Position numbers and translations under genes: made by a program. Below the pieces are notes generated by a model that did no database searches, had not been told where the DNA came from, and worked only from the letters and a program-made list of their open reading frames with translations. A stretch of DNA of 10,099 nucleotides, taken from the NCBI GenBank assembly GCA_030696435.1, contig JAUYSF010000417.1:1-10099 (forward strand), in the 5' to 3' direction. The DNA is from Desulfoprunum sp. (GTDB lineage: Bacteria > Desulfobacterota > Desulfobulbia > Desulfobulbales > Desulfocapsaceae). This document shows, piece after piece, positions 1 through 7,536 of the stretch (positions are counted from its first letter, which is position 1; the number at the start of each line of letters is the position of its first letter).

Positions 1-620
1 CCCTTTGCCTCGGGAGAAGGTCGCACCAGCCAGAACTCGATAAACGCCGGGAACTCCTCGCCGGAGGAGAGGCCGGTGTCGAGCGCCACACCGCGGGCCG
101 AGAGACCAAAGGCGTTGCCCTGGCCGACACTGCGGAAATAGCTGGCTCCGGCAAACACCAAGAACTGGTTATGCCGATCTTCCTTGTCCATCGGATAGGT
201 GAGTTTGAAACCGGCATAACCGAGGTCCGGGGGGATTCTCTTTGCCAGATTCGGGTCGTTGAAGGTGAAGAGGTCACGTTTGAAGGGCAGGGGGTGGTTT
301 CCCTGTGAATCGACAATATTAATCGCTACAGCATGGTCGTAAAAAAGACCGGGCGGCATGAGCATGACCTGGAAGCGCGAGCCGGACTCCCGCCAGAGAC
401 TCTTTTCGGGATCGAAACGGATATCCTGGTACTGGCTGTAGCTCAGTTCCCGCATGAATTTTGGGATGGCCTGAGGGGCTTGATAGGGCTTGGATGCCAG
501 TGAGCCGGCCTTGTCGATCACTGTCTGAACGTCAAACGCTGACGCCGGGGCAGGCATCAGCATCACAACACATGTCAGAGAACAGAGAATAATCCGTATG
601 GTCAGAGTGACATTAGCCAC
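1..620 (-). CDS. opgG: Periplasmic glucan biosynthesis protein OpgG, N-terminal part (runs off left edge)
   Basis: OpgG is a periplasmic protein needed to build osmoregulated periplasmic glucans, together with the membrane glucosyltransferase OpgH. Only the first 206 codons lie here; the 3' part is outside the window. Translation gives a 28-residue Sec-type signal peptide (one Arg, a hydrophobic core, then an ASA cleavage site) followed by FDVQTVIDKAGSLA. Family hallmarks follow: a YSQYQDIRFDPEKSLWR-like block, GYAGFKLTYP, GASYFRSVGQG, FGLSARG, LDTGLSSGEEFPAF and EFWLVRP. These match the E. coli OpgG order closely from memory. The start is uncertain. The frame stays open back to 716, and GTG codons at 656 and 620 are both possible. 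I chose 620 because it gives a compact signal peptide and has a weak AGG just upstream. OpgD is the main alternative, but there is no twin-arginine motif. The gene follows the MCP gene by about 93 bases with no T-tract terminator between. Confidence 0.9.
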   Translation of the reverse strand, partial: MANVTLTIRIILCSLTCVVMLMPAPASAFDVQTVIDKAGSLASKPYQAPQAIPKFMRELSYSQYQDIRFDPEKSLWRESGSRFQVMLMPPGLFYDHAVAINIVDSQGNHPLPFKRDLFTFNDPNLAKRIPPDLGYAGFKLTYPMDKEDRHNQFLVFAGASYFRSVGQGNAFGLSARGVALDTGLSSGEEFPAFIEFWLVRPSPEAK

Positions 621-696
621 TGACCTGGAAAAGCAGAGTGTTTTGATGGTGTTCACAGATTTTTGAGGTTTCTGAATGAGTTTCGCTCTGAACGAC

Positions 697-731
697 CCTG
701 AGAGGCAGTGCGCTCAGGCATTGCTGCCTGA
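697..731 (-). other. Competing inverted repeats across the MCP stop codon, upstream of opgG
   Basis: Three short segments can pair in mutually exclusive ways in the minus-strand transcript. TCAGGCA (731-725) pairs with TGCCTGA (720-714) around a four-base loop and includes the MCP stop codon. The CCTGAG inside that second arm (718-713) can instead pair with CTCAGG (702-697). AGGCAG (729-724) can also pair with CTGCCT (708-703). No T tract follows, so this is not a standard intrinsic terminator. It could be an mRNA-stability or processing element between the two genes, or chance. The seven-base stem is also coding sequence, so confidence is low. Confidence 0.3.
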
Positions 732-2564
732 CTGGCTGAATTTGAGGCTCACGGGAGTGAAGTGGGAAACGGCCTCATCCTTATGCCCCAGCTCTTGCAG
801 TTTCGCCGTTGTTTCATGCAGCAGTGTGGTGAGCTGTCTGGCAATTTCATTGGCATGATGGTGCACCTGCCTGGAAAGATCACGGGTCCGGCTTGCGGCG
901 GTGTTGACTTCATCAATGCTCGCCGAGACTGTCCTGGTATTCTTCGAGGTTTGACTGACCAGGCCGGCGATGTTACCGGTCACCGTCTGTTGCTCGGTGA
1001 CAGCCGTGGTGATATTGATCGTCACCTGATTCAGTTCCCTGACCCGCTCATCGATATCCCGGAGGTTGTTGTTCAGCGTGGAACTTGCTTTTTGGGTGGC
1101 TGCCACCCGTGTCATTACATCGGTGGTGGCCCGTTCAGTCTTGAATGAGAGTTCCCGCACCTCACTGGCAACCACCCCGAACCCCCTGCCCGCATCCCCG
1201 GCCCGGGCCGCCTCGATGGTGGCATTCAAGGCCAGGAGTTTGGTCTGATCGGTTATTTCCCGAACCATCGTGATGATATCATTGATATCCTTGATCGACA
1301 GGTTGAGCTGGCCGATATTGTCATGTGATTGCCTGTTACTTGCAAGAATCGCCTGGACAATCGTACCCTGGACCTTGATCTGGCTGTTGATATCCTGCAT
1401 CACCAAACGGAGCTGCTGGGTCGATTGGGAAACACCGGCGGTGTGTTCTGCGGTTTCACTGGCGTGCATCGAGACACAGCCGGACTGCGCTCCGGCTGTT
1501 GTCGCGAGATCATGCAGGCTTGTGGACATAGCCACCAGTTCCCTGGCCCGTCCCTCAAGGGTATTGACCACGGTGGCGATGGTGTCGATCAGCTCGTCGA
1601 CGATGGATTTTTCGCGGACTTTGCGCAGGTTCTCGCTCTGCAGCTCACTGAGGGCCTCGCGGAAGTTGCTGATAGCCCCCGACAGCACCCCGATTTGGTC
1701 CCGGCGGTTTCGGCAGGGGACCTCGGGGAACTTGCCGGAACGGATTTCTTCGATCGTGTGAGTCAGGCTATGCAGCGGCCGTTCAACAATGAGCCGCACG
1801 AGAAAGAAGAGGACCACCATATTGGCCAGGATCGCCAGAAAGCCCATGCCGAGTGTGAACTTGCGCTGCTCCAGACGGGTTTCGGCCAGGAGCTGCTCTT
1901 TGGCACTGATCTCGTCTACATTGTAGAGGATTTCATTTCTCGTCAGTTCAGCATGGAGGCCGACATCAGCCGCTTTCTGAGAGAGCTCTTTGATCCGTCC
2001 CTGTATATCCTGATCAGAGATAGACTGGTTTGAAAGTGAGGTGACCATTGTGGCAAGTCGGGTTGCATCCTCGGCGGGATTATTGCTGGCCAGATGTTTT
2101 CTCTCAACAGTTTCAGCAAAAACTCCTGTTGCATCGAGGATGCCGTAGGAGATGAACAGGCCGTCTGTCGATTGGATGACAAAGCCTTTGTTGGCCAGAT
2201 CGCGGCGTTCCTGGCGAGAGTAATATTTCTGATAACGCTCCCTTCCTTTCAGGGTCTGGTTCTCAATACTCTGAAATTCATGGTCAATCGTGCTGAGGAT
2301 CTTATTGCGGGCATCGATCTTGAAAAGTCCCGGCAGGAGGAGAAATTCGTTCTGCAGATCGACAATGGTTTTGCGGAGATGGGTGCTGAGTTCCTCCCGG
2401 ATGCTGAGGACATCGTTGACTGTCTGTGCAACTTTGGCACTTGCCTGCAGATTGATATAGAGCAGAGAGCCGATAAAGATATTTGAGGCGAGCGATACCC
2501 CGAAAAGGATCTTTGTGCCCACCGTGATCCAGCGTATATTCCTTATTTTTTTGAAAATATTCAT
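714..2564 (-). CDS. Methyl-accepting chemotaxis protein (transmembrane chemoreceptor)
   Basis: This chemoreceptor senses a signal in the periplasm and controls the CheA kinase through CheW. The 616 residues show the usual order: TM1 at about 13-38, a periplasmic domain at about 40-235, TM2 at about 237-260, a HAMP domain to about 311, and a cytoplasmic four-helix signalling hairpin at about 350-585. The hairpin tip carries the family signature, with TKLLALNATIEAARAG and GRGFGVVASEVREL at about 442-472. The sensor region is mostly helical, with a short probable strand-turn part near residues 126-152 (FVIQSTDGLFISYG). I cannot assign it to a named ligand-binding family. There is no C-terminal NWETF-type pentapeptide; the protein ends SQSGSNA. 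An in-frame ATG at 2585 would add seven residues. I prefer 2564 because an AGGA at 2574-2571 lies six bases upstream, while 2585 lacks a well-placed site. The ligand is unknown. Confidence 0.93.
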   Translation of the reverse strand: MNIFKKIRNIRWITVGTKILFGVSLASNIFIGSLLYINLQASAKVAQTVNDVLSIREELSTHLRKTIVDLQNEFLLLPGLFKIDARNKILSTIDHEFQSIENQTLKGRERYQKYYSRQERRDLANKGFVIQSTDGLFISYGILDATGVFAETVERKHLASNNPAEDATRLATMVTSLSNQSISDQDIQGRIKELSQKAADVGLHAELTRNEILYNVDEISAKEQLLAETRLEQRKFTLGMGFLAILANMVVLFFLVRLIVERPLHSLTHTIEEIRSGKFPEVPCRNRRDQIGVLSGAISNFREALSELQSENLRKVREKSIVDELIDTIATVVNTLEGRARELVAMSTSLHDLATTAGAQSGCVSMHASETAEHTAGVSQSTQQLRLVMQDINSQIKVQGTIVQAILASNRQSHDNIGQLNLSIKDINDIITMVREITDQTKLLALNATIEAARAGDAGRGFGVVASEVRELSFKTERATTDVMTRVAATQKASSTLNNNLRDIDERVRELNQVTINITTAVTEQQTVTGNIAGLVSQTSKNTRTVSASIDEVNTAASRTRDLSRQVHHHANEIARQLTTLLHETTAKLQELGHKDEAVSHFTPVSLKFSQSGSNA

Positions 2565-2570
2565 ATGTGT

Positions 2571-2574
2571 TCCT
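2571..2574 (-). promoter_or_regulatory. Ribosome binding site that favours the MCP start at 2564
   Basis: AGGA lies six bases before the ATG at 2564. The upstream in-frame ATG at 2585 has only an AGGCC about ten bases away, so the shorter protein is the better model. Confidence 0.55.
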
Positions 2575-2595
2575 GTTGGTTCCATAAAGAGTCAG

Positions 2596-2620
2596 GCCTT
2601 TTACCCGGACGAAAAAAGGC
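2596..2620 (-). other. Hairpin in the leader upstream of the MCP gene
   Basis: GCCTTTT (2620-2614) and AAAAGGC (2602-2596) form a seven-pair perfect stem with an 11-base loop in the minus-strand leader. It ends 11 bases before the ATG at 2585 and 31 bases before the preferred start at 2564. It could affect mRNA stability or translation. It is followed by coding sequence rather than T residues, so it is not a terminator in this direction. A perfect ten-base palindrome, TGATTAATCA, sits just upstream at 2632-2623 and might be part of a promoter or operator. I cannot pick out a convincing -35/-10 pair here. Confidence 0.3.
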
Positions 2621-2684
2621 AGTGATTAATCAATATTGAGACAATACAGGGACAATGTTGGGATCGTGTTAAGAGGCTGTTCTG

Positions 2685-2704
2685 AAAAAAACAGGAAGCT
2701 GTTT
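2685..2704 (-). terminator. Intrinsic terminator after the yihY-like gene
   Basis: Read on the minus strand, AAACAG, the loop CTTC and CTGTTT form a six-pair stem with a tight tetraloop, running straight into a T tract (TTTTTTT including the stem end). It begins about 65 bases past the yihY-like stop codon. The stem is AT-rich and short, so termination may be partial. It marks the likely end of the five-gene group and means the MCP gene probably has its own promoter in 2586-2684. Confidence 0.6.
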
Positions 2705-2768
2705 GGGGATACACTCTGGCGGTTTGCTGAGGGATGTGGGAGATGCGGAGTGATGCCGGAGAGGGCTA

Positions 2769-4076
2769 TTATGCGCCGGTCTGATTGCCGGATGTTTCTG
2801 CCGGGATCTTCTTGGTGGTGGTTTCGGTTTCGTCCTGCAGGATGATGCCGATAAGTCGTGCCGGAGGTATGTTTTCGGCAGGCGTTGCCGGCAGGAGCTG
2901 GCCCGTGGAGCTTGAAACATGCAGCAGGCCGGCAGCGGTCAGTTGCGAGACGGTTTCCCTGATCATGGCGGAGTCGAGGCCGGCGAGGGTCTCCTCAAGA
3001 TCGGTGAGGGTGTGAGGGTTCTCGTGCTCAAAACCCGTGTAGATCTCGGCCATGATGGAGAAGGCTCCAACCAGTTTCTGGGCAGGTGTACAGGGTGTCG
3101 GGATCATTCTGTAACTCTTCAGGTTCTGGCAGGCATAGGCGAATTGCGCCCCGATGAGAATGAAAATCCAGATGAAATATATCCAGATGAGAAAGAGCGG
3201 CAGGGTGGCAAAAGATCCGTAGATGGCATTATATCTGGACACCCCGATCTGTAGGGAGATATAGACGTTTTGGATGGCAAACCAGAGGATGGCGGCCAGC
3301 AGGGCCCCGGCCATGGCGGGTAGAGACCGGACTCGGGTGTTGGGGAAAAAAAGATAAATGACGTAGAGTGTCAGGGCTATAAAAAACACCGGGACCAGTT
3401 TCAACAAGAATGTCTGCAGCCATAAGAGGGGAATAAGGTCTTCCAGTTTGGCAAAGAGCGTGGGATTTTTAAGAAAGGCGGAAGCGGCAAAACCGATGTT
3501 GATGGAAAGGGGCATCAGGACCAGCAGGGTGAGGTAGTCTGATATTTTCCGTAAAGGAGAGCGGCCCTTCCGGACATGCCAGATGACATTCATGGCGTCT
3601 TCGATATTGTTCAGCACCAGTAGGATACTGAGAAAGAGACCGAGGATACCGAGACTGCCGAGGGTGGCAAAATTTGTCTTGTCGACATAGTCGAATATCA
3701 TCTCGGCTGCCGAGCGGAGGTGCCCGGCGAGAGAGGCGTCGGCTGAGGAGGAGACCGTTTCGGTTCCATTTAGGTATGCCACCTTTTGTTCCAGGGTGGC
3801 GATATAGCCGTAGGCTGCCTGTTTAAGGTGGTTATCCCCTCCCATTCCTTTGAGCACCGCAGTGCTCATCGCCAGGACGGGCACGAGGGAGAGCAGGATG
3901 GTATAGGTCAGGGCGGCGGAACGCAGGGAGAGGTCATTCTTCCAAAACTCCTGCAGGGTGACCGCCAGGGTGCGGAGGCAGAGGTGAAGCAAGGCCGGAA
4001 GAGGCCGGGCCGGTCTCTCGTCGTCCAACCAATCAAAGAAGGAGGCGATAAGGCTGCGGGGAGGGGGTGTCTGCAT
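2769..4076 (-). CDS. YihY/BrkB-family inner-membrane protein with extended C-terminal cytoplasmic domain
   Basis: The protein is an integral membrane protein of the YihY/BrkB family, whose molecular function is not settled. The old name 'ribonuclease BN' is a misannotation. The 435 residues show about six hydrophobic segments (roughly 54-76, 137-155, 182-203, 222-244, 254-276, 288-314). Family hallmarks are SAALTYTILLSLVP near the start of TM1, NNIEDAMNVIWHVRKGRSP, and the block RYNAIYGSFATLPLFLIWIY at 281-300. Residues about 325-412 form a soluble region with a helical pattern resembling a small winged-helix fold, seen in longer family members. The tail ends in a Thr/Lys-rich stretch. An upstream in-frame TTG at 4121 would overlap the kinase gene; I chose the ATG at 4076, 16 bases after the kinase stop, with a GGTGG about ten bases upstream. 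It is the last gene before the terminator at about 2700. Confidence 0.88.
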   Translation of the reverse strand: MQTPPPRSLIASFFDWLDDERPARPLPALLHLCLRTLAVTLQEFWKNDLSLRSAALTYTILLSLVPVLAMSTAVLKGMGGDNHLKQAAYGYIATLEQKVAYLNGTETVSSSADASLAGHLRSAAEMIFDYVDKTNFATLGSLGILGLFLSILLVLNNIEDAMNVIWHVRKGRSPLRKISDYLTLLVLMPLSINIGFAASAFLKNPTLFAKLEDLIPLLWLQTFLLKLVPVFFIALTLYVIYLFFPNTRVRSLPAMAGALLAAILWFAIQNVYISLQIGVSRYNAIYGSFATLPLFLIWIYFIWIFILIGAQFAYACQNLKSYRMIPTPCTPAQKLVGAFSIMAEIYTGFEHENPHTLTDLEETLAGLDSAMIRETVSQLTAAGLLHVSSSTGQLLPATPAENIPPARLIGIILQDETETTTKKIPAETSGNQTGA

Positions 4077-4092
4077 GAAGTTTGGGCCACCC

Positions 4093-6243
4093 TCAGTTCC
4101 GGCTATACAGCCATTTTTCAAGAATAGCGAAGACGATTTCCCTCTTTATCGGCTTGGTGATGTAGTCGTTCATGCCGGCCTCCAGGCAGATCTCCCGGTC
4201 GCCTTTCATGGCGTTGGCGGTCATGGCGATGATGGGGATCAGAGCGAAGCCTTTGCTGCGGATCTGGCGGGTAGCTTCGAGGCCGTCCATCTCCGGCATC
4301 TGGACGTCCATGAGGATGGTATCGAATTTCTCAGGGTCATTGGTGTAGACCTCGACCGCCTGACGGCCGTTGCCGACGACCTGCACATGGTATCCCGCTT
4401 TTTGCAGAATCATGACGGCAAGTTTCTGGTTGACCAGATTGTCCTCGGCCAGGAGCAGTCGAACAGAATGTTTAATATCTTCCCGGACCGAGTATTGGGT
4501 GACGAGTTTTGTCTCAACGGCCGGTTCATCGCTGATCGCCTGATTGCCGAGCATCTTGGACAGTGTCCTGATCAGGATATTGCGCCGGGCAGGTTTAGTC
4601 AGGAAGGCGGAAAACCCGACCTCTTTGCAGCGAGCGGCAACCTTTTCTGCTGAAGAGGTGTAGGCGAGCAGGGGGATGGCCGGGTTTGCGAGGTCTGATC
4701 GGCGGATATTGGTCGCCAGATCATAACCGGAGATAAAGGGCAGCTGCAGGTCAAGGATGGCGAGAGCGAATGGCTGTCCCTGTCTTTCGGCCTCTCTGAG
4801 AGTATCAATGGCACCCGTGCCATCGAGGAGGGTGGTGACGGACATGCCGTTTGTTTCCAGAATATTGCTGAGAATTTCATTGTTCATCAGATTGTCGTCG
4901 ACGACAAGAACCCTGATTCCCTGCAGATTTCCCTGGGGCGGGGCGACGATTTGCGGTTGTACGGCCTTGCGCATAACGGCCGTGAAATGGAAGGTCGTGC
5001 CGACCCCGATGGTGCTTTCAACCCAGACCTCGCCATCCATCAGCCCGGCAATCTTACGGGAGATGGAAAGACCAAGGCCGGTACCGCCGTATTTCCGCGT
5101 TGTCGAGCCGTCGGCCTGCTTGAAGGCCTCAAAGATCGATTCGAATTTCGATTCGGCCAGGCCGATGCCCGTGTCACGTATCCTGCAGTGTAGGTTGATG
5201 GTTTCTTCGGTCTCCCCGGCGATGTCGACTGCCAGTTCCAGCTCGCCTTTTTCGGTGAATTTTGCGGCATTCCCCAGCAGATTGACCAGGACCTGACGAA
5301 ATCGGCCGGGATCCCCCTTGATCGTGGCCGGCAGGGTGTTGCCAATGCGGCAGAGGACTTCAATAGGTTTGCCGGTCACCCGTGGCCTGATCAGTTCGCA
5401 GACGTCGTGGGCGGTAATTTCGGGATCGAAATCAATATATTCGAGGGTCATCTGGCCTGCCTCGACCTTGGAGAAGTCGAGGATATCGTTGATCAGGGCG
5501 AGCAAGGCCTCGCCACTGCGCTTGATGGTCATGGCACTGTCGAATTGTTCTTCGTTCAGATTTGTTTCCAGGAGCATATCGGTAAAGCCGATGACGCCGT
5601 TCATCGGCGTGCGTATCTCGTGACTCATTGCCGCCAGAAATTGGCTCTTGGCAACGTTTGCCGCCTCGGCTGCCAGTTTTGATTTGCGTAGCTCCCTGGT
5701 CTGTTTTTTGATCTCGGACTGGAGGGTCTTGGAATAATTCTCCTGTTGTTCCTGGATGATCTTATAGCTCCGCTGGGTCTCTTCGAGCATCTCCTGGTAT
5801 TTGGTTTCAAGGACCTGAAATTTGCGGTCGAACTGTTTCTTCTGGATCGTCAGTTTCTTGATGGTTTTCTGCTGTTCCTTGCGGATAAAGAAGCGATCAA
5901 GCGCCAGGCTGATCAAGCTGGCGAGATCCTGCTGTCGTGAATCCCGGTCTTTGCGGCCAAAGAGCAGAAAAAGTTCAAGTGCCGGTATCGTCACGGCAAA
6001 ATATCCGGCGGCAGAGAGCGGTTGGGGCCGGAGGGGTTCTGCGGCAAGGGACATGGTTTTACATTCATCGACAACCTCCTGGGGGAAGTCCGCAGGAACA
6101 ACAGGCAATGCGGCTGAGCTCTCTTTCGGGAGTACCACTGTCACGAGAGAAGGCAGGGCCTCCTGCAAATAGGTCAAGAGCTCAGCCGTGTCACTTACAA
6201 GAGTTGCCGTCCCGCTGAAGAGTTCCCCCGGGTCACTCATCAT
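4093..6243 (-). CDS. Cytosolic hybrid histidine kinase with two receiver domains
   Basis: This is a hybrid sensor kinase: it autophosphorylates on His and passes the phosphate to receiver domains. The 716 residues show an N-terminal region (about 1-120) of no clear family, perhaps a degenerate GAF-like fold. A coiled coil follows (about 120-200), then a HisKA dimerisation domain with [11 protein letters not shown] (His208). The HATPase domain has the N box [10 protein letters not shown] (321-330), G1 DTGIG (357-361) and G2 GGTGLGLSI (386-394). Receiver 1 (about 443-565) has D449/D450, phosphoacceptor D498, T529 and K550. Receiver 2 (about 594-714) has E600/D601, D646, T675 and K697. All receiver key residues are intact. 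No transmembrane segment, signal peptide or Hpt domain is visible, so it should be cytosolic and needs a separate phosphotransfer or output partner. The start ATG overlaps the HDOD stop (ATGA) and has a GGAGG seven bases upstream; a second ATG follows at 6240. Confidence 0.95.
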   Translation of the reverse strand: MMSDPGELFSGTATLVSDTAELLTYLQEALPSLVTVVLPKESSAALPVVPADFPQEVVDECKTMSLAAEPLRPQPLSAAGYFAVTIPALELFLLFGRKDRDSRQQDLASLISLALDRFFIRKEQQKTIKKLTIQKKQFDRKFQVLETKYQEMLEETQRSYKIIQEQQENYSKTLQSEIKKQTRELRKSKLAAEAANVAKSQFLAAMSHEIRTPMNGVIGFTDMLLETNLNEEQFDSAMTIKRSGEALLALINDILDFSKVEAGQMTLEYIDFDPEITAHDVCELIRPRVTGKPIEVLCRIGNTLPATIKGDPGRFRQVLVNLLGNAAKFTEKGELELAVDIAGETEETINLHCRIRDTGIGLAESKFESIFEAFKQADGSTTRKYGGTGLGLSISRKIAGLMDGEVWVESTIGVGTTFHFTAVMRKAVQPQIVAPPQGNLQGIRVLVVDDNLMNNEILSNILETNGMSVTTLLDGTGAIDTLREAERQGQPFALAILDLQLPFISGYDLATNIRRSDLANPAIPLLAYTSSAEKVAARCKEVGFSAFLTKPARRNILIRTLSKMLGNQAISDEPAVETKLVTQYSVREDIKHSVRLLLAEDNLVNQKLAVMILQKAGYHVQVVGNGRQAVEVYTNDPEKFDTILMDVQMPEMDGLEATRQIRSKGFALIPIIAMTANAMKGDREICLEAGMNDYITKPIKREIVFAILEKWLYSRN

Positions 6244-6255
6244 TTGCTCTCCTCC
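6240..6255 (-). promoter_or_regulatory. Translational coupling site: HDOD stop overlapping kinase start, with strong RBS
   Basis: The sequence GGAGGAGAGCAAATGATG places GGAGG (6255-6251) seven bases before the kinase ATG at 6243, and the HDOD stop TGA (6242-6240) lies inside that start. The ribosome binding site sits within the HDOD coding end, so the two proteins are probably made in linked amounts. Confidence 0.75.
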
Positions 6256-7091
6256 GCACCGTAAATGTCCTGGGCCTTAGCCATCTCTTCCGGCAAATCG
6301 TCCATCAGAACGGAATATTCATCCCAGTTTTCGCGGATATGCTCGATAAGCGGGGCTGAGATATGCACCTCCATGCCGGGAAGGGTTGTGTGCTTGAGTT
6401 GGCCTGTCAGGTATTCGGAGATCTGGATAATCCCGGTGATGCTTTCAGGTTTGATTGTGTCGAAAAGGGTGTGGTGATCGCGTATCGCCTCTTGGATGGC
6501 TACGGGCATGGCCCACTCCAGGGTCAAGAGATAGCCGATTTCACAGTGGTCGGTGCCGAGGATGAGCCGTTCCTGTTCCACCATGGAACTGGTGGAGTGG
6601 CAATCGGTGCAGATCTGCATGAAATCCTCTCTCTTGACCTGTTCTTCGACGATTATGCCGAAATCATGCAGTATGCCGCAGAGATAGACATCCTCGCCGT
6701 TGATGCCGAAGATCCTCTCTGCTACCATCTTGCTGCAGATACTGACGGCAGCGCAGTGCATCCAGAGACGTTTTCGAGAGAAGAGGCGGGCCTCATCCCG
6801 CTCTTTGAAGATGCTTTTCAGGGCATCGGTTATGGCCATGTTGTGCAGGTTTTTCATGCCGATAAAGGCCACGGCCCGACCTATCGAGTCCACCTTCTGG
6901 GCCAGGCCATAAAAGGGGCTGTTGACCAGACGCAGGAGGCGGGCAACCAGGACGGGGTCCATCTTGATGACATCTTCAAATTCCTTGATGGTGGAGTTGC
7001 TGTCCGCGATGAGCTTCGATAATTTCGTCACAACATGGGGAAGTGTTTGAACATCACTGAATTTGTTGATAATTTTCTTTGCAGTGCTCAT
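6240..7091 (-). CDS. HDOD-domain signal transduction protein
   Basis: HDOD proteins are regulatory relatives of the HD phosphohydrolases. They are common next to two-component and chemotaxis genes, and several affect motility, biofilm or cell-cycle control. The 283 residues are almost entirely one HDOD domain. The N-terminal part includes [12 protein letters not shown] and [19 protein letters not shown] (44-62). The core has an HD dyad in ILHDFG (H142, D143). The later family pattern includes H182, W193, [13 protein letters not shown] (195-207) and a helical C-terminus. H112, H142/D143, H182 and H206/H207 together could still bind metal, although most HDOD domains are thought to be non-catalytic. 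The start ATG has AGGAG four bases upstream. The stop overlaps the start of the hybrid kinase (ATGA), which indicates translational coupling. It follows the MoaE-like gene by 23 bases. Confidence 0.93.
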   Translation of the reverse strand: MSTAKKIINKFSDVQTLPHVVTKLSKLIADSNSTIKEFEDVIKMDPVLVARLLRLVNSPFYGLAQKVDSIGRAVAFIGMKNLHNMAITDALKSIFKERDEARLFSRKRLWMHCAAVSICSKMVAERIFGINGEDVYLCGILHDFGIIVEEQVKREDFMQICTDCHSTSSMVEQERLILGTDHCEIGYLLTLEWAMPVAIQEAIRDHHTLFDTIKPESITGIIQISEYLTGQLKHTTLPGMEVHISAPLIEHIRENWDEYSVLMDDLPEEMAKAQDIYGAEESK

Positions 7092-7114
7092 AACGCTCCT
7101 GGGGGATGGCTGTA

Positions 7115-7480
7115 TTAGCGGGAATGGATTTCCTTCTTGGCAATCGCCTCACTCTTGACCCGATCGAGCAGTTCAGCCAGGACCGGTTTGATATTTTCGC
7201 GGAGGTCTCCTGCGACAATGATGAAGAGAAGGTCATCGCCGGGTACGAAGGTGCCAGCCCGGGCCTCGATGATGATTTCAAAGATCCCTTCCCGTTCCAG
7301 AAATTCACTGCGCAGGGCTTCTATTTTCTTGAAGTCGGGAGTGACCTCCAGGGCGGTCACGGAGGATTTATCCTTCCTTGACCAGTTCCGAACGACCCCG
7401 TTGTGAACCAGAATCATGCCGACATTGTCTTGAAAGCCGGGCCTTTTTTTTAATTCTGCGATTGTCTGTGAGATGTCCAT
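7115..7480 (-). CDS. Short MoaE-like protein (molybdopterin synthase large-subunit family)
   Basis: MoaE is the catalytic subunit of molybdopterin synthase, acting with thiocarboxylated MoaD to make the molybdopterin dithiolene. This 121-residue protein shows a MoaE-type core: GMILVHNGVVRNWSR (21-35, like the 'G.VRN' strand), VTALEV (41-46), IIIEARAGTFVPGDDLLFII (69-88) and a final helix ending VKSEAIAKKE. The lysines at 109 and 116 have the same seven-residue spacing as the E. coli catalytic pair K119/K126. Two things differ. The His-Arg of the E. coli 'SAHR' segment is Leu-Arg here (GDLREN), and the protein stops right after the second lysine, lacking the roughly 20-residue C-terminal tail. 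No MoaD or other cofactor gene is visible nearby. It could be a real synthase subunit paired with a distant moaD, or a paralogue with another role. The start ATG has AGGA four bases upstream. Confidence 0.75.
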   Translation of the reverse strand: MDISQTIAELKKRPGFQDNVGMILVHNGVVRNWSRKDKSSVTALEVTPDFKKIEALRSEFLEREGIFEIIIEARAGTFVPGDDLLFIIVAGDLRENIKPVLAELLDRVKSEAIAKKEIHSR

Positions 7481-7536
7481 ACGATCCTTTTCGTCTCTTG
7501 TTTGTTATGCGGTGGCTCGGTCGGGCAAGCGCGGCT

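Noticed and set aside
1329..2033. Plus-strand open frame of 234 codons inside the MCP gene
   Set aside because: It lies wholly antisense to well-conserved MCP sequence, has no recognisable domain, and several other plus-strand frames overlap it. It is a shadow of codon bias.
2769..4076. Calling the YihY-like protein ribonuclease BN
   Set aside because: That name is a historical misassignment; true RNase BN is a soluble metallo-beta-lactamase-fold enzyme, and this is a six-segment membrane protein.
4077..4121. Upstream TTG start extending the YihY-like protein by 15 residues
   Set aside because: It would overlap the kinase gene by 29 bases, and the added residues are not hydrophobic or conserved-looking. 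The ATG at 4076 fits the spacing better.
4757..5296. Plus-strand open frame of 179 codons inside the hybrid kinase gene
   Set aside because: It is antisense to the HATPase and receiver region, whose motifs are intact on the minus strand. No domain is visible in the antisense protein.
6363..7022. Plus-strand open frame of 219 codons inside the HDOD gene
   Set aside because: It is antisense to a clear HDOD domain. The antisense protein shows no family motif, and there is no sign of a dedicated promoter.
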